Shown here piece after piece: positions 36,648 to 45,887 of a stretch of 64,000 nucleotides of DNA. The notes beneath the pieces were generated by a model. It was not told the origin of the DNA. It was given only the letters and a program-made list of their open reading frames with translations, and did not search any database. The DNA comes from Pelomonas margarita. GTDB lineage: Bacteria; Pseudomonadota; Gammaproteobacteria; Burkholderiales; Burkholderiaceae_C. The stretch covers positions 372,001 to 436,000 of the forward strand of contig NZ_JBIGHW010000001.1 in NCBI RefSeq assembly GCF_043555875.1. Direction: 5' to 3'. A program made the position numbers and the translations under genes. Each line of letters starts with the position of its first letter. Position 1 is the first letter of the stretch.

Positions 36648-37898
36648 ATGTCTTTTGCCACCCTGGGCCTGTCGCCCGCCCTGCTGCGCGCCGTGCGTGA
36701 CCAGGGCTACCACGCCCCCACCGCCGTCCAGGCGGCGGCGCTCCCCCCCATCCTGGCCGGTGCCGATGTGCTGGCCCTGGCCCAGACCGGCTCGGGGAAG
36801 ACGGCCGCCTTCGTGCTGCCGCTGCTGCAGCGCTTGGTGGCGTCACCGCCCCGGCCCGGGCCGCGCGCGCTGGTGCTGGCGCCCACGCGCGAGCTGGCCG
36901 TGCAGACGGCCGGACTGCTTCGCGAGCTGGCGGCGCGCCTGCTGCACCGGCCGCGCATCGCGCTGGCATTCGGCGGCGTCTCCATCAACCCGCAGCTGAT
37001 GGCGCTGCGCGGCGGCTGCGACGTGATGGTGGCCACGCCGGGCCGGCTGCTGGACCTGCTGGACCACAACGGCCTCACGCTGGCCGGCGTGGAATGCCTG
37101 GTGCTGGACGAAGCCGACCGTCTGCTCGGCCAGGGCTTTGCCGACGAGCTGCAGCGCGTGCTGGAGCAGCTGCCGGCGCGGCGCCAGGCGCTTCTGTTCT
37201 CGGCCACTTTTCCGCCCGCCGTCGAGGAGCTGGCCGGCCAGTTGCTGCGCGAGCCGGTGCGTATCCACATCGAGGAAGCGCCGCCGCAGATCACCCAGCG
37301 CGCCGTGCAGCTGGACCGCGCCCAGCGCCTGCCCGCCCTGCGCCAGCTGCTGAGCGACCAGGGCTGGGCTCGCACGCTGGTATTCGTGGCCAGCCGCTAC
37401 ACGGCGGAGCTGGTGTCCGACAAGCTGTTCGCCCATGGCTTCAAGGCCGGCGTTCTGCATGGCGAGCTGAGCCAGGGCGCGCGTGCCGACGTGCTCGCCG
37501 CGTTGAAGGACGGCAGTGTGACGGTGCTGGTGGCCACCGACGTCGCCGCGCGTGGCCTGCATGTGGACGCGCTGGAGGCTGTCGTCAACTACGAGCTGCC
37601 GCGCTCCGCGGCGGATTACACGCACCGCATCGGCCGCACCGGCCGCGCGGGCGCCCAGGGTGTGGCCATCAGCTTCATCTGCGCGGACAGTGCCGAGAAC
37701 GCCGAGAGCCATTTCCGCCTCATCGAGAAGCGCCAGGGCCAGCGCGTGCCGCGTGAGCGGATGGCCGGCTTCGAGCCCCAGGCCGTGGCCACCGAGGCGC
37801 AGGCCACGGGCGGCATCAAGAGCACCACCCGCAAGAGCAAGAAGGACAAGCTGCGCGAGGCCGCCGCCCGCGCCGCAGGGGACACCGATGGGCATTGA
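36648..37898 (+). CDS. DEAD-box RNA helicase (RhlE-like)
   Basis: An ATP-dependent RNA helicase of 416 aa. The Q motif and AQTGSGKTAAF (motif I), PTRELAVQT (Ia), VLDEADRLL (II, DEAD), SATFPP (III) and HRIGRTGRAG (VI) are in order. The C-terminal tail is basic (KSTTRKSKKDKL), typical of RhlE-type enzymes in ribosome assembly or RNA decay. ATG at 36648 begins SFATLGLSPALLRA. The stop overlaps the CYTH gene by 11 bases. Confidence 0.93.
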   Translation: MSFATLGLSPALLRAVRDQGYHAPTAVQAAALPPILAGADVLALAQTGSGKTAAFVLPLLQRLVASPPRPGPRALVLAPTRELAVQTAGLLRELAARLLHRPRIALAFGGVSINPQLMALRGGCDVMVATPGRLLDLLDHNGLTLAGVECLVLDEADRLLGQGFADELQRVLEQLPARRQALLFSATFPPAVEELAGQLLREPVRIHIEEAPPQITQRAVQLDRAQRLPALRQLLSDQGWARTLVFVASRYTAELVSDKLFAHGFKAGVLHGELSQGARADVLAALKDGSVTVLVATDVAARGLHVDALEAVVNYELPRSAADYTHRIGRTGRAGAQGVAISFICADSAENAESHFRLIEKRQGQRVPRERMAGFEPQAVATEAQATGGIKSTTRKSKKDKLREAAARAAGDTDGH

Positions 37899-38361
37899 GA
37901 TCGAACGCAAGTTCCTCGTCGCCGGTGACGGCTGGCGCCAGCAGGCGGCGAGCCAGACCCGCTTCAGCCAGGGCTACCTGAGCCGCGACCCGGCTCGCAC
38001 CGTGCGCGTGCGCGTGGCCGGTGAGCGCGCCTTCCTGACCATCAAGGGCGCCACGACCGGGGCGACGCGCGCCGAGTTCGAGTACGAGGTACCGGTAGCC
38101 GATGCGCAGCAGCTGCTGACGCTGGCCGACGGGCCTGTCGTCGAGAAGATCCGCCACCTGTGCGAGATCGGCGGCATGACCTGGGAGGTGGACGAGTTCC
38201 TCGGCGCCAACGCCGGTTTGGTGGTGGCCGAGATCGAGCTGCAATCCGAGGCGCAGGCTTTCACGCGGCCCGGCTGGTTGGGGGCGGAGGTCACGGGTGA
38301 CGCCCGCTACGTCAACGCCAACCTGGCCGTGCAGCCCTACGGCAGTTGGCCCGTCGCGTAG
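37888..38361 (+). CDS. CYTH domain protein (triphosphate tunnel metalloenzyme)
   Basis: 157 aa beginning MGIEIERKFLV, the ExExK signature of the CYTH superfamily, followed by the tunnel strands with alternating basic and acidic residues (VRVRVAGERAFLTIKG, VWEVDEFLGANAGLVVAEIEL-type). Related bacterial proteins hydrolyse inorganic triphosphate; adenylate cyclase activity is rarer. The start lies within the end of the helicase gene. Confidence 0.9.
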   Translation: MGIEIERKFLVAGDGWRQQAASQTRFSQGYLSRDPARTVRVRVAGERAFLTIKGATTGATRAEFEYEVPVADAQQLLTLADGPVVEKIRHLCEIGGMTWEVDEFLGANAGLVVAEIELQSEAQAFTRPGWLGAEVTGDARYVNANLAVQPYGSWPVA

Positions 38362-38417
38362 CGCTGAGAGCCGCTGCGCGTTCCCCGCAGTTGTGGTGAC
38401 CGTCGCCTCGCGGCAGC

Positions 38418-39215
38418 ATGGGCGCCATGTTGAACATGCCGCTTGCGAACCGGGCCCGTGCCCGCTGGCTGCTGGCCTTGCTGGGGGGGGCGCTATGGCC
38501 GGGCCGCACGCGTGCCGCCGGGGTGGCGGCGCTGCGGGTGGTCAGTGGCGATCTGCCGCCGTTCGCCGTCCAAGGACAGCCTGAGCGACCCGGCGTTTTG
38601 GTCGACCTGGTGGAGCAGGTGCTCAGGCGCTGCGGGCAGCCGGTCAAGGTGGAGTTCTTCCCCTGGGCCCGCGCCCGGGCCATTGCGGCTGCTCAGCCGC
38701 GCGTGGCCATCCTGCCGTTGACGCGCACGCCGGAGCGTGAGGGCGCCTTCCAGTGGCTGCTCAAGCTGTATGTGCAGCACTTCGTGTTCATCAACCGCAG
38801 CCGGTTCCCGCCAGTGACCAGCCTGGAGCAGGCCCGGCAGCTGCGGCTGGTGGTGCTGCGTGGCTCTCCCAACCTGGCACAGCTGCAGCGCCACGGCTTC
38901 ACGCCCAGCCTGCTGATGCAGGCCAGCAGCGTGGACGACATGCTGCGCATGCTGGAGCGCGACGTCGTGGATGCGCTGTACGGCGGCGACCTGGTCTGCA
39001 TGGACAAGGTGCGCGCCAGCGGCCGCATCCCCGGGGACTTCCAGGTCGGGCTGGCGCTGGACTCGGGCGACGTGTGGCTGGCCGCCAGTGGCGGCTTCAG
39101 CGAGGCCGAGCAGGCGGCGCTGCAGCAGGCCCATCAGGCACTGCTGCGCGAGGGGGGCGTGGAGCAGTTGTTCCGCCACTACGGCCTGCGGCCTCGCGTG
39201 GAAGACCTCCGCTAG
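38418..39215 (+). CDS. Periplasmic solute-binding-type protein
   Basis: A 265-residue protein with a basic N-terminus and hydrophobic signal (about residues 12-34). The mature part resembles type II extracellular solute-binding domains (SBP_bac_3-like): LRVVSGDLPPFAVQGQ at its start, LVVLRGSP and DALYGGDL further on. No permease or ATPase lies nearby, so it may be an orphan binding protein. An alternative ATG lies nine bases downstream. A run of eight G residues (38483-38490) falls in the signal-peptide codons. Confidence 0.75.
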   Translation: MGAMLNMPLANRARARWLLALLGGALWPGRTRAAGVAALRVVSGDLPPFAVQGQPERPGVLVDLVEQVLRRCGQPVKVEFFPWARARAIAAAQPRVAILPLTRTPEREGAFQWLLKLYVQHFVFINRSRFPPVTSLEQARQLRLVVLRGSPNLAQLQRHGFTPSLLMQASSVDDMLRMLERDVVDALYGGDLVCMDKVRASGRIPGDFQVGLALDSGDVWLAASGGFSEAEQAALQQAHQALLREGGVEQLFRHYGLRPRVEDLR

Positions 39216-39284
39216 CTGTTGCAGCGCTGCGGTCAGGCTGTCGCAGGCGCTGAGGAGGCTTTGTGGCCGTGTGGCTGAGACGTT

Positions 39285-39298
39285 GCTGAGACGGTCGC
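39285..39298 (+). promoter_or_regulatory. 14-base element upstream of the RCC1 lipoprotein gene
   Basis: GCTGAGACGGTCGC, ending 39 bases before the ATG at 39338, with a partial copy GCTGAGACG eleven bases upstream (39274-39282). The same 14-mer lies at 55016-55029, ending 40 bases before the 1152-residue gene. It may be part of a shared promoter or operator. Confidence 0.5.
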
Positions 39299-39337
39299 AC
39301 GCTACGGTGTTCGCGATCTCCTACATGAGGCGTCGCG

Positions 39338-42300
39338 ATGCACACGTTTTTTTCTGATCTCGGTCGGCTGTTCCGTCGGCACACACCCGGCTGGGTCCTC
39401 TTGTTTGCCACCCTTGTGCTGTCGGCCTGTGGCGGTGGCGGAAACGCCGAAAGCACACCGCCCACTGCCGTCGTCACCACTGTGCAGGCCGCCGGCACCG
39501 TGGTCGACGACCAGGGTTTCCCGCTGGCGGGCGCCACCGTGAAGGTGTTGTCGGCCAGCACCGCGGCCGGCACCACCCAGACGATTCAGACCGACGCCAA
39601 CGGCCAGTTCGCGCTGACGTTGGACGTGGCCACGCCTGCCGTGTTGCGGGTGGACAAGGCGGGATACACGGCCGGCTTCCAGGCCGCCCCCGCCGCCGCC
39701 GACAACGCCCAGGTGGCGCCCCGCATGGTGCTGCTGCCCGTGGCCAGCACGCAGAGTTTCGACCCCACGCAGGCCGCGGTGCTGCGTGTGCCTGGTTCGG
39801 CCGCCCGCGTGGAGCTGGCCGCCGGCAGCTTGGTGCGCGCCGACGGACAGGCGCCCAGTGGCAGCGCCACCGTGGCGCTGACACCCATCGACCCCAGTGC
39901 CGACATCGCCCGCATGCCCGGCCTGTTGGTGGACGCCACCAGCGGCGAGCCCATCGAATCGCTGGGTGCGCTGACGGTGAACTTCAGCGACGCCACCGGT
40001 GCCGCGCTGAACCTGGGCAGCGGCAAGGCCGCCACCATCCGCATCCCGGCCACCGCGGCCGCGGGTGCCAACGGCAGCCTGCCGGCCAGTTTTCCGCTGT
40101 ACCACCTGAACGAAAGCAGCGGTCGCTGGACGCGTGAAGGCACGGCCACGCTGAAGACCGACGCCGCCACCGGCGCGCCTTACTACGAAGGCGTGGTCAG
40201 CCACTTCAGCACCTGGAACGCCGACCAGGTGTGGAGCCGCAGCTTCATCGACCTGACCACCACCACCACCGGCACGCGCTGCACCCTGACGGCCCTGAGC
40301 CAGGTCTGGGCCTTCGGGGTGGACTACAACGGCAGGTCTGCCACCAACGGCGAGACGCTGCCCGTGCGCGCACGCTCCCAAGTACGGCTGCAGCTGCTGG
40401 ACAGCCGCGGCCTGGTGCTGGACACGTTGACCCTCAGCAGCGGCGCCGCCGGTGGCACCGAGCGACTGCCGCGCTGCCTGGTGGCCCCGGCCTCGGTACG
40501 GGTGACGGGCCGTGTGGTACTGGGCAGTGGCTCGCTGGCCAACTACCGCGTGCAGATCAGCGGCGAGCGGGCCAGCACCGTCACCGTGCCCGTGCAGACC
40601 GACGGCAGCTACGCCGTGGACGTGCCCCAGGGCGCAGGCCTGCTGCGGGCCCGCCTGGTGGCGGCGCTGGACTACGGCACGCCTGACACCACGGTTACCA
40701 CCCAGGTCGCCACGGCCGCCACCACCTTCCCCGACCTGGTGGTCAACGACAGCCGCTTCACGCTGCAAGGCTGCGTGCAGGGCTGGGCCGAATACCGCCG
40801 CAACGCCGTGCTGGTCAGCGTGTTCCGCGGCAGCGAGCGCCTGGGCCCGCCACAGATGCTGCAAAACAGCAGCCCGAACTTCCAGTTCAGCAACCTGCCC
40901 TTGAACAGCACGCTGTCGCTGCGTCTGACCCCGGCCGACCCCACGCTGGCCGAGGCCCGCACTGAGCTGGTGGTCGGCGCCACCGCGCCCGCGCTGAGCT
41001 CCTGCCTGAGCCTGCCCCTGGCGCCCAGCGTGGCCATCCAGGCCAGCAGCAATGGGCTGACGGTGAACTACGCCGCCCAGCTCAGCGGCGGCGAGGCCAG
41101 CCCCGCCATCACTGGCCACGCCTGGACCTTCGGCGACGGCGGCACCGGCAGTGGCAGCACCGTCAGCCACACCTACACCACCGCAGGCACCTACACCGTG
41201 ACGCTGACGGTGACCGACGCGCTGGGCCAGATGGCCACGGCCAGCCTGAGCCAGACCGTGTCGGCCCAGGTCAGCACCCTGCCGCCGGCCCGCAGCATCG
41301 CCGGCGGCGACGGCCACGCCTGCGCCAACACGCTCAGTGGCGGCCTGAAGTGCTGGGGCTTCAACAGCACAGGCCAGCTGGGCAACGCCAGCAACACCAA
41401 CAGCAGCACGGCGGTGGACGTGTTCGGCCTGGAGACGGGCATCGTCAGCGTCGCCACGGCGGCCTACTCCACCTGTGCGCTGAACCAGGCTGGGGCCGTG
41501 CACTGCTGGGGCCTGAACGGCTCTGGCCAGGTGGGCGACGGCAGCAACGTGAATCGCAGCACGCCGGTGGCGGTGTCGGGCCTGGGCAGCGGCGTGGTGG
41601 CCATCAGCGCAGGCTGGGAACACATGTGCGCGCTGACCAGCGCTGGTGCCGTGAAGTGCTGGGGCGCGGGCAGCAACGGCCAACTGGGTCAGGGCAGCAT
41701 CGCCAACAGCCGCACGCCGGTGGACGTGGTGGGCCTGTCCTCGGGCGTGCTCGCCATCAGCACCGGCGCCTACCACAGCTGTGCGCTCACCAGTGCTGGC
41801 GCGGTGCGGTGCTGGGGTGGCAACTTCAGCGGCCAGCTGGGCAACGGCACCACCACCAACAGCACCGCGCCCGTGGCGGTGCAGGGCCTGGAGGCCGGCG
41901 TCGTGGCGCTGGACGCTTTCGGCGAACACAGCTGCGCCATCACCAGTGCACGCGGGCTGGTTTGCTGGGGCCTGGGCCTGTCGGGCCAGTTGGGTCAGGG
42001 CAGCAACACCAGCAGCAGCGTGCCGGTGGCTGTTTCTGGCCTGGGCAGTGGTGTGGCCGCGGTGAATGCGGGTTCGTACCACACCTGTGCGCTCACGCAG
42101 GCCGGCGCCGTGTTGTGCTGGGGCTTCAACAGCAACGGTCAGCTGGGCAATGGCAGCACCACCCGCAGCAACGTGCCGGTGGCCGTCACAGGCCTGGGCA
42201 GTGGCGCCGTGGCCATCGGTGCGGGCAGCAACTTCAGCTGCGCACTCACCCCCAGCGGCGCCCAGTGCTGGGGCTTCAACAACGCCGGCCGCCTGGGCGA

Positions 42301-42367
42301 CGGCAGCACCACCGACCGCAGCACACCAGTGACGGTGGTGAACTTCCAGGCGGTGGAGCCGAAGTGA
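39338..42367 (+). CDS. RCC1-repeat lipoprotein with PKD domain
   Basis: A 1009-residue predicted lipoprotein. The N-terminus ends in the lipobox LVLSAC (Cys31) followed by Gly-rich sequence. Next come a carboxypeptidase-regulatory-like domain (AAGTVVDDQGFPLAGATVKVL), a long middle region with a further similar beta domain, a PKD-like domain (about 590-640, WTFGDGGTGSGSTVSHTYTTAGTYTVTLTVTD), and seven RCC1-type repeats (about 655-1005), each with a CAL...GAVxCWGxNxxGQLG core. Seven repeats would close a seven-bladed propeller. GAGG lies before the ATG. Surface adhesion or polymer binding is plausible; the actual role is unknown. The long antisense frame over it is a composition artefact. Confidence 0.9.
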   Translation: MHTFFSDLGRLFRRHTPGWVLLFATLVLSACGGGGNAESTPPTAVVTTVQAAGTVVDDQGFPLAGATVKVLSASTAAGTTQTIQTDANGQFALTLDVATPAVLRVDKAGYTAGFQAAPAAADNAQVAPRMVLLPVASTQSFDPTQAAVLRVPGSAARVELAAGSLVRADGQAPSGSATVALTPIDPSADIARMPGLLVDATSGEPIESLGALTVNFSDATGAALNLGSGKAATIRIPATAAAGANGSLPASFPLYHLNESSGRWTREGTATLKTDAATGAPYYEGVVSHFSTWNADQVWSRSFIDLTTTTTGTRCTLTALSQVWAFGVDYNGRSATNGETLPVRARSQVRLQLLDSRGLVLDTLTLSSGAAGGTERLPRCLVAPASVRVTGRVVLGSGSLANYRVQISGERASTVTVPVQTDGSYAVDVPQGAGLLRARLVAALDYGTPDTTVTTQVATAATTFPDLVVNDSRFTLQGCVQGWAEYRRNAVLVSVFRGSERLGPPQMLQNSSPNFQFSNLPLNSTLSLRLTPADPTLAEARTELVVGATAPALSSCLSLPLAPSVAIQASSNGLTVNYAAQLSGGEASPAITGHAWTFGDGGTGSGSTVSHTYTTAGTYTVTLTVTDALGQMATASLSQTVSAQVSTLPPARSIAGGDGHACANTLSGGLKCWGFNSTGQLGNASNTNSSTAVDVFGLETGIVSVATAAYSTCALNQAGAVHCWGLNGSGQVGDGSNVNRSTPVAVSGLGSGVVAISAGWEHMCALTSAGAVKCWGAGSNGQLGQGSIANSRTPVDVVGLSSGVLAISTGAYHSCALTSAGAVRCWGGNFSGQLGNGTTTNSTAPVAVQGLEAGVVALDAFGEHSCAITSARGLVCWGLGLSGQLGQGSNTSSSVPVAVSGLGSGVAAVNAGSYHTCALTQAGAVLCWGFNSNGQLGNGSTTRSNVPVAVTGLGSGAVAIGAGSNFSCALTPSGAQCWGFNNAGRLGDGSTTDRSTPVTVVNFQAVEPK

Positions 42368-42519
42368 GGGGCGGGGCGGGGCGTCGTGTCGCGGGTGTCA
42401 GCTGCCGATGGGATGTCGTTGAGCCGGACCCTTGTTGCCGGCCCGATGCTTGCGGTCACCCTTGCGCAGCGTCACGACGTCGATCCACCGCCACACGTGC
42501 AGCGGCAAACGCGGGGGAC

Positions 42520-43503
42520 TCACCAGGGCGCTTCGCCTTCAATCATGGGTTCGGTGGACAGGGCAGCCGGTGTCGGCGCAGCCGCGGCAGGCGCTGTCCC
42601 CCCGGCGGCAAAGTCATGCTCGCCGCCCAGGCCTTCGATGAGCGCCGGGATCAGCCCGCTCAGTTCGCCGGTGGCCAGCGCCATGTCGGCGTCGAAGGCC
42701 TCGTCGCCGCTGGCCTCCGGGCGCCCCTCGAACGCCAGGTCCAGGAAGCTGATCTTCTTGATCGCAAAGCCCTCGGTCAGCGTGAAGGCCACGCGTTCCT
42801 TGTAGCTCAGCGCCAGGCGCGTGGGCATCTTGCCGCTGGTCAGATGGGCGCGTACCTCGTCGATGTCCAGCGGGTGGCGGGCGTAGCGCACGACGGGCTT
42901 CTCGTCGTCACTGCCCTTGAGCTCGCACTCGCGCTCGATGTTGAAACCCTCGGGCGTCACGCCGTCCAGCAGCCACGCGGCCATGCAGGCAGCCGGGCTC
43001 TCGGCGGTCTGCACCAGTTGCAGTGACAGCCCCGGGCTGGCCTGGATCAGCAGCGTGATGACCTCGTCGGCGCGGCTGCTGGAGCCAGCGTCCACGAACA
43101 GCAGGCCCTGGCCCGGCGCGATCCACACCTGCGTGGCCGAGGTCTTGGTGAAGGCGCGCGGCAGCAGCTCGTGCTGGGCTTGTTCCTTCAGGTCCTTCTT
43201 GGCCTTCTTGCCGGGCTTGCGGCCGGTGGTTTCTTCGATGTGCTCGGCCAGCTCGTCCACGCGCTCCTGCACGACGGAGGAGGGCAACAGCCGGGCCTCG
43301 CGCTTGAGCTTGATGAGCCAGTGGCCGTCGATGACCTCGACGAGCGGCGCGTGCTCGACGCCGCGCGGCGGCGCCCAGCCCACGGCCAGCGGCTGGGTGG
43401 GGGCGCAAGCCAGGAAGGGTTCCTTGGCGAGTTGCTCGGCGAGCTGGGCGGCGTCGGTCTGCCAGCCTTCGCCGATGCGGTAGGTGATCAGGTTCTTGAA
43501 CAT
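42520..43503 (-). CDS. rdgC: Recombination-associated protein RdgC
   Basis: A ring-forming DNA-binding protein that modulates RecA-dependent recombination (327 aa, slightly longer than the E. coli form). MFKNLITYRI at the start and the HWLIKLKREARLLPSSVV segment are family-typical. It converges with the RCC1 gene and lies downstream of the DsbA-like gene, separated from it by a terminator. Confidence 0.95.
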   Translation of the reverse strand: MFKNLITYRIGEGWQTDAAQLAEQLAKEPFLACAPTQPLAVGWAPPRGVEHAPLVEVIDGHWLIKLKREARLLPSSVVQERVDELAEHIEETTGRKPGKKAKKDLKEQAQHELLPRAFTKTSATQVWIAPGQGLLFVDAGSSSRADEVITLLIQASPGLSLQLVQTAESPAACMAAWLLDGVTPEGFNIERECELKGSDDEKPVVRYARHPLDIDEVRAHLTSGKMPTRLALSYKERVAFTLTEGFAIKKISFLDLAFEGRPEASGDEAFDADMALATGELSGLIPALIEGLGGEHDFAAGGTAPAAAAPTPAALSTEPMIEGEAPW

Positions 43504-43519
43504 GGCGCTTGAGAAACGA

Positions 43520-43542
43520 GAAGCCCGCCGGTGGCGGGCTTC
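43520..43542 (-). terminator. Terminator after the DsbA-like gene
   Basis: A perfect ten-base stem GAAGCCCGCC/GGCGGGCTTC with a three-base loop. The minus-strand tail is TCGTTTCTC. It lies between the DsbA-like stop and the rdgC start. Confidence 0.75.
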
Positions 43543-43591
43543 GTGGATGGGCTGTGCCGCATTGTCTCAGAGGGCGGCTGCGGCGCCGGGC

Positions 43592-44233
43592 TCAACCGGC
43601 GTCCAGCACCTGGCGCAGCAGTCGCTCGAACACCTCGACTGACTGGCCGCCTTGGATGAGGTGGCGCTGGTTCACGACGATGGCGGGCACCGAGTGGATG
43701 CCCTGGCGCTGCACCTCGGCCTCGGCGGCGGCGACGTCGGCGTCGTAGCGCCGGCTGGCCAGCAGCTCGCGCGCACCGGCTTCGGGCAGGCCGGCGGCTA
43801 CGGCGATGTCCAGCAGCACGGCCGTGTCCGACACGTCCCGGCCTTCGCTGAAATAGGCCTTGAGCAGCGCAACCTTGAGCGTGCGCTGCGTGGCGTTGCC
43901 CAAGGCCTCCTCGGCCCAGTGCAGCAAACGGTGAGCGTCGCGGGTGTTGACGATGCGGCTGCGTGCCTCCATCGCGAAGTGAAAGCCCAGCTCGGCGCCG
44001 CGCTCGCGGATGGCCTGGCGGGTGCCGGCCAGCTGCGCCGGGCTGGCGCCGTACTTCTCGGCCAGGTGTTCCTCGATGTCCTGGCCGTCGGGGCCCATGC
44101 CCGGGTTGAGCTCGAAGGGGTGGAAGTGCAGGTCCAGCGTCAGGCCCGGAATGCGGGCGGCAGCGGCCTCCAGCGAGTACAGGCCGATGGCACACCAGGG
44201 GCAGACGACGTCGGAGATGAAATCAATGCGCAT
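43592..44233 (-). CDS. DsbA-family oxidoreductase (FrnE-like)
   Basis: A thioredoxin-fold protein of 213 aa with redox motif CPWC at residues 11-14 (DVVCPWCAIG), an inserted helical domain and the cis-Pro loop GIHSVPAIVV. There is no signal peptide, so it acts in the cytoplasm, like FrnE and 2-hydroxychromene-2-carboxylate isomerase-type relatives linked to oxidative stress or polyketide metabolism. The neighbouring glutathione transferases fit a redox theme. Confidence 0.9.
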   Translation of the reverse strand: MRIDFISDVVCPWCAIGLYSLEAAAARIPGLTLDLHFHPFELNPGMGPDGQDIEEHLAEKYGASPAQLAGTRQAIRERGAELGFHFAMEARSRIVNTRDAHRLLHWAEEALGNATQRTLKVALLKAYFSEGRDVSDTAVLLDIAVAAGLPEAGARELLASRRYDADVAAAEAEVQRQGIHSVPAIVVNQRHLIQGGQSVEVFERLLRQVLDAG

Positions 44234-44349
44234 GAGCAGGGCAGGCAGCGTGGCGGGCGCCGAATTCTGCGGCCTGCGCGCAAGCCCATACAGTCCCGGG
44301 GGCCGGCCCGCATCGCCTACCGTGCGGGCCCTGCCACGGAGAGCCCTGC

Positions 44350-45261
44350 ATGTCTGACAACGCCGCCACCCCCGCCGCCACCGCCTATGTGCCGCCCCAG
44401 GTCTGGACCTGGGCCCAACCGAGCGGCGGCCAGTTCGCCAACATCAACCGGCCGGTGGCCGGCGCCACGCATGAGCAGGCGTTGCCGGTGGGCCGGCATC
44501 CGTTGCAGCTCTACTCGCTGGGCACGCCCAATGGCCAGAAGGTCACGATGATGCTGGAAGAGTTGCTGGCGCTGGGCCATGCCGGTGCCGAGTACGACGC
44601 CTGGCTGATCCGCATCAATGAGGGCCAGCAGTTTGGCAGCGGCTTCGTCGAGGCCAACCCCAACTCCAAGATCCCGGCGCTGGTGGACCGCAGTGCGGGC
44701 GCCGAGGTGCCGCCGGTGCGGGTGTTCGAGTCCGGGGCTATCCTGGTCTATCTGGCCGAGAAGTTCGGCAACGCGCTGCTGCCTGCCGGCGGCGCGGCGC
44801 GTGCCGAGTGCCTGAGCTGGCTCTTCTGGCAGATGGGCAGCGCGCCCTTCTTGGGCGGCGGCTTCGGCCATTTCTATACCTACGCGCCGACCAAGCAGCA
44901 GTACCCCATCGACCGCTACGCGATGGAGGTCAAGCGCCAGCTGGACGTGCTGAACCGTCTGCTGGCCGAGCGCCGCTACCTCGCGGGCGAGGCCTACACG
45001 GTGGCCGATATCGCCACCTGGCCCTGGTATGGCGCGCTGGTGAAGGGCCAGCTGTACGGCGCGGGCGAATTCCTGTCGGTGCACGAGTACCCGCACGTCA
45101 TCCGCTGGGCCGACGAGATCGCCGCGCGCCCGGCAGTGCAGCGGGGGCGCAAGGTCAACCGCACCTGGGGCGAGCCGCACAACCAGCTGCACGAGCGCCA
45201 CGACGCCAGCGACTTCGCGCTCAGGACGCAGGACAAGGCGCTGGAAGGCGGCGCGGCGTGA
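44350..45261 (+). CDS. yghU: Glutathione S-transferase, YghU type
   Basis: A 303-residue glutathione transferase with the long N-terminal extension of the Nu-class YghU/YfcG group (disulfide-bond reductases). The thioredoxin-like domain includes LYSLGTPNGQKVTMMLEEL and SKIPALVD; the all-helical domain includes the family pattern YTVADIATWPWYG. It overlaps the next transferase gene by four bases (GTGA). Confidence 0.92.
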   Translation: MSDNAATPAATAYVPPQVWTWAQPSGGQFANINRPVAGATHEQALPVGRHPLQLYSLGTPNGQKVTMMLEELLALGHAGAEYDAWLIRINEGQQFGSGFVEANPNSKIPALVDRSAGAEVPPVRVFESGAILVYLAEKFGNALLPAGGAARAECLSWLFWQMGSAPFLGGGFGHFYTYAPTKQQYPIDRYAMEVKRQLDVLNRLLAERRYLAGEAYTVADIATWPWYGALVKGQLYGAGEFLSVHEYPHVIRWADEIAARPAVQRGRKVNRTWGEPHNQLHERHDASDFALRTQDKALEGGAA

Positions 45262-45887
45262 TCACGTTGTACGACTGCGCCACTGCGCCCAGCCCGCGCC
45301 GGGCGCGCATCCTGCTGGCCGAGAAGGGGGTACCGCACGCAACGGTGCAGGTCGACCTGAAGAGCAGCGAGCAGCTGGGCGAGGACTTTCGGCGCATCAA
45401 CCCGCAGTGCACGGTGCCGGCGCTGGTGACCGAGGAAGGCCCCGTGTTGACGGACAACGCCGCCATCGCGGCCTACCTGGAGGCGCGCTTTCCCGAGCCG
45501 GCGCTGCTGGGTCGCACGCCGCTGGAGAAGGCCGAGATTGCCGGCTGGCAGGCCCGCATCGAGCAAGAGGGCCTGATGGCGATTGCCGAGGGCTTTCGCA
45601 ACGGCAGCCCGGCCATGGCCGGCCGTGCGCTGACCGGGCCGGCCGACTACGCGCAGATCCCGGCGCTGGCCGAGCGCGGCGTGGCGCGCGCACGGACTTT
45701 CTTTGCGGCGCTGGACGCGCACCTCGCGGGGCGTGACTTCATTGCGACCGGGCGCTTCAGCCTGGCCGACATTACGGCCGTCGTCGTTGTGGACTTCGCG
45801 CGCGCCATCCGGCTCAGGCCGGTAGACGAACACGCCGAGCTGCGCCGCTGGCGCGAGGCGATGCAGGCGCGCGGCACCATGGGCTGA
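45258..45887 (+). CDS. Glutathione S-transferase family protein
   Basis: A second, classical transferase (209 aa). TAPSPRRARILLAEKG and the glutathione-binding CTVPALVTEEGPVLTDNAAIAAYLE are at the N-terminus; RFSLADITAVVVVDF is the C-terminal N-capping motif. The start is GTG overlapping the yghU stop. Its 3' end overlaps the converging DUF2809 gene by 74 bases. Confidence 0.9.
   Translation: MITLYDCATAPSPRRARILLAEKGVPHATVQVDLKSSEQLGEDFRRINPQCTVPALVTEEGPVLTDNAAIAAYLEARFPEPALLGRTPLEKAEIAGWQARIEQEGLMAIAEGFRNGSPAMAGRALTGPADYAQIPALAERGVARARTFFAALDAHLAGRDFIATGRFSLADITAVVVVDFARAIRLRPVDEHAELRRWREAMQARGTMG

Noticed and set aside
39302..42082. A 926-codon frame antisense to the RCC1 lipoprotein gene
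   Set aside because: It has His/Arg/Gly/Gln-rich low-information sequence typical of the antisense of GC-rich repeats; the plus-strand protein has clear domains, a lipobox and a ribosome-binding site.
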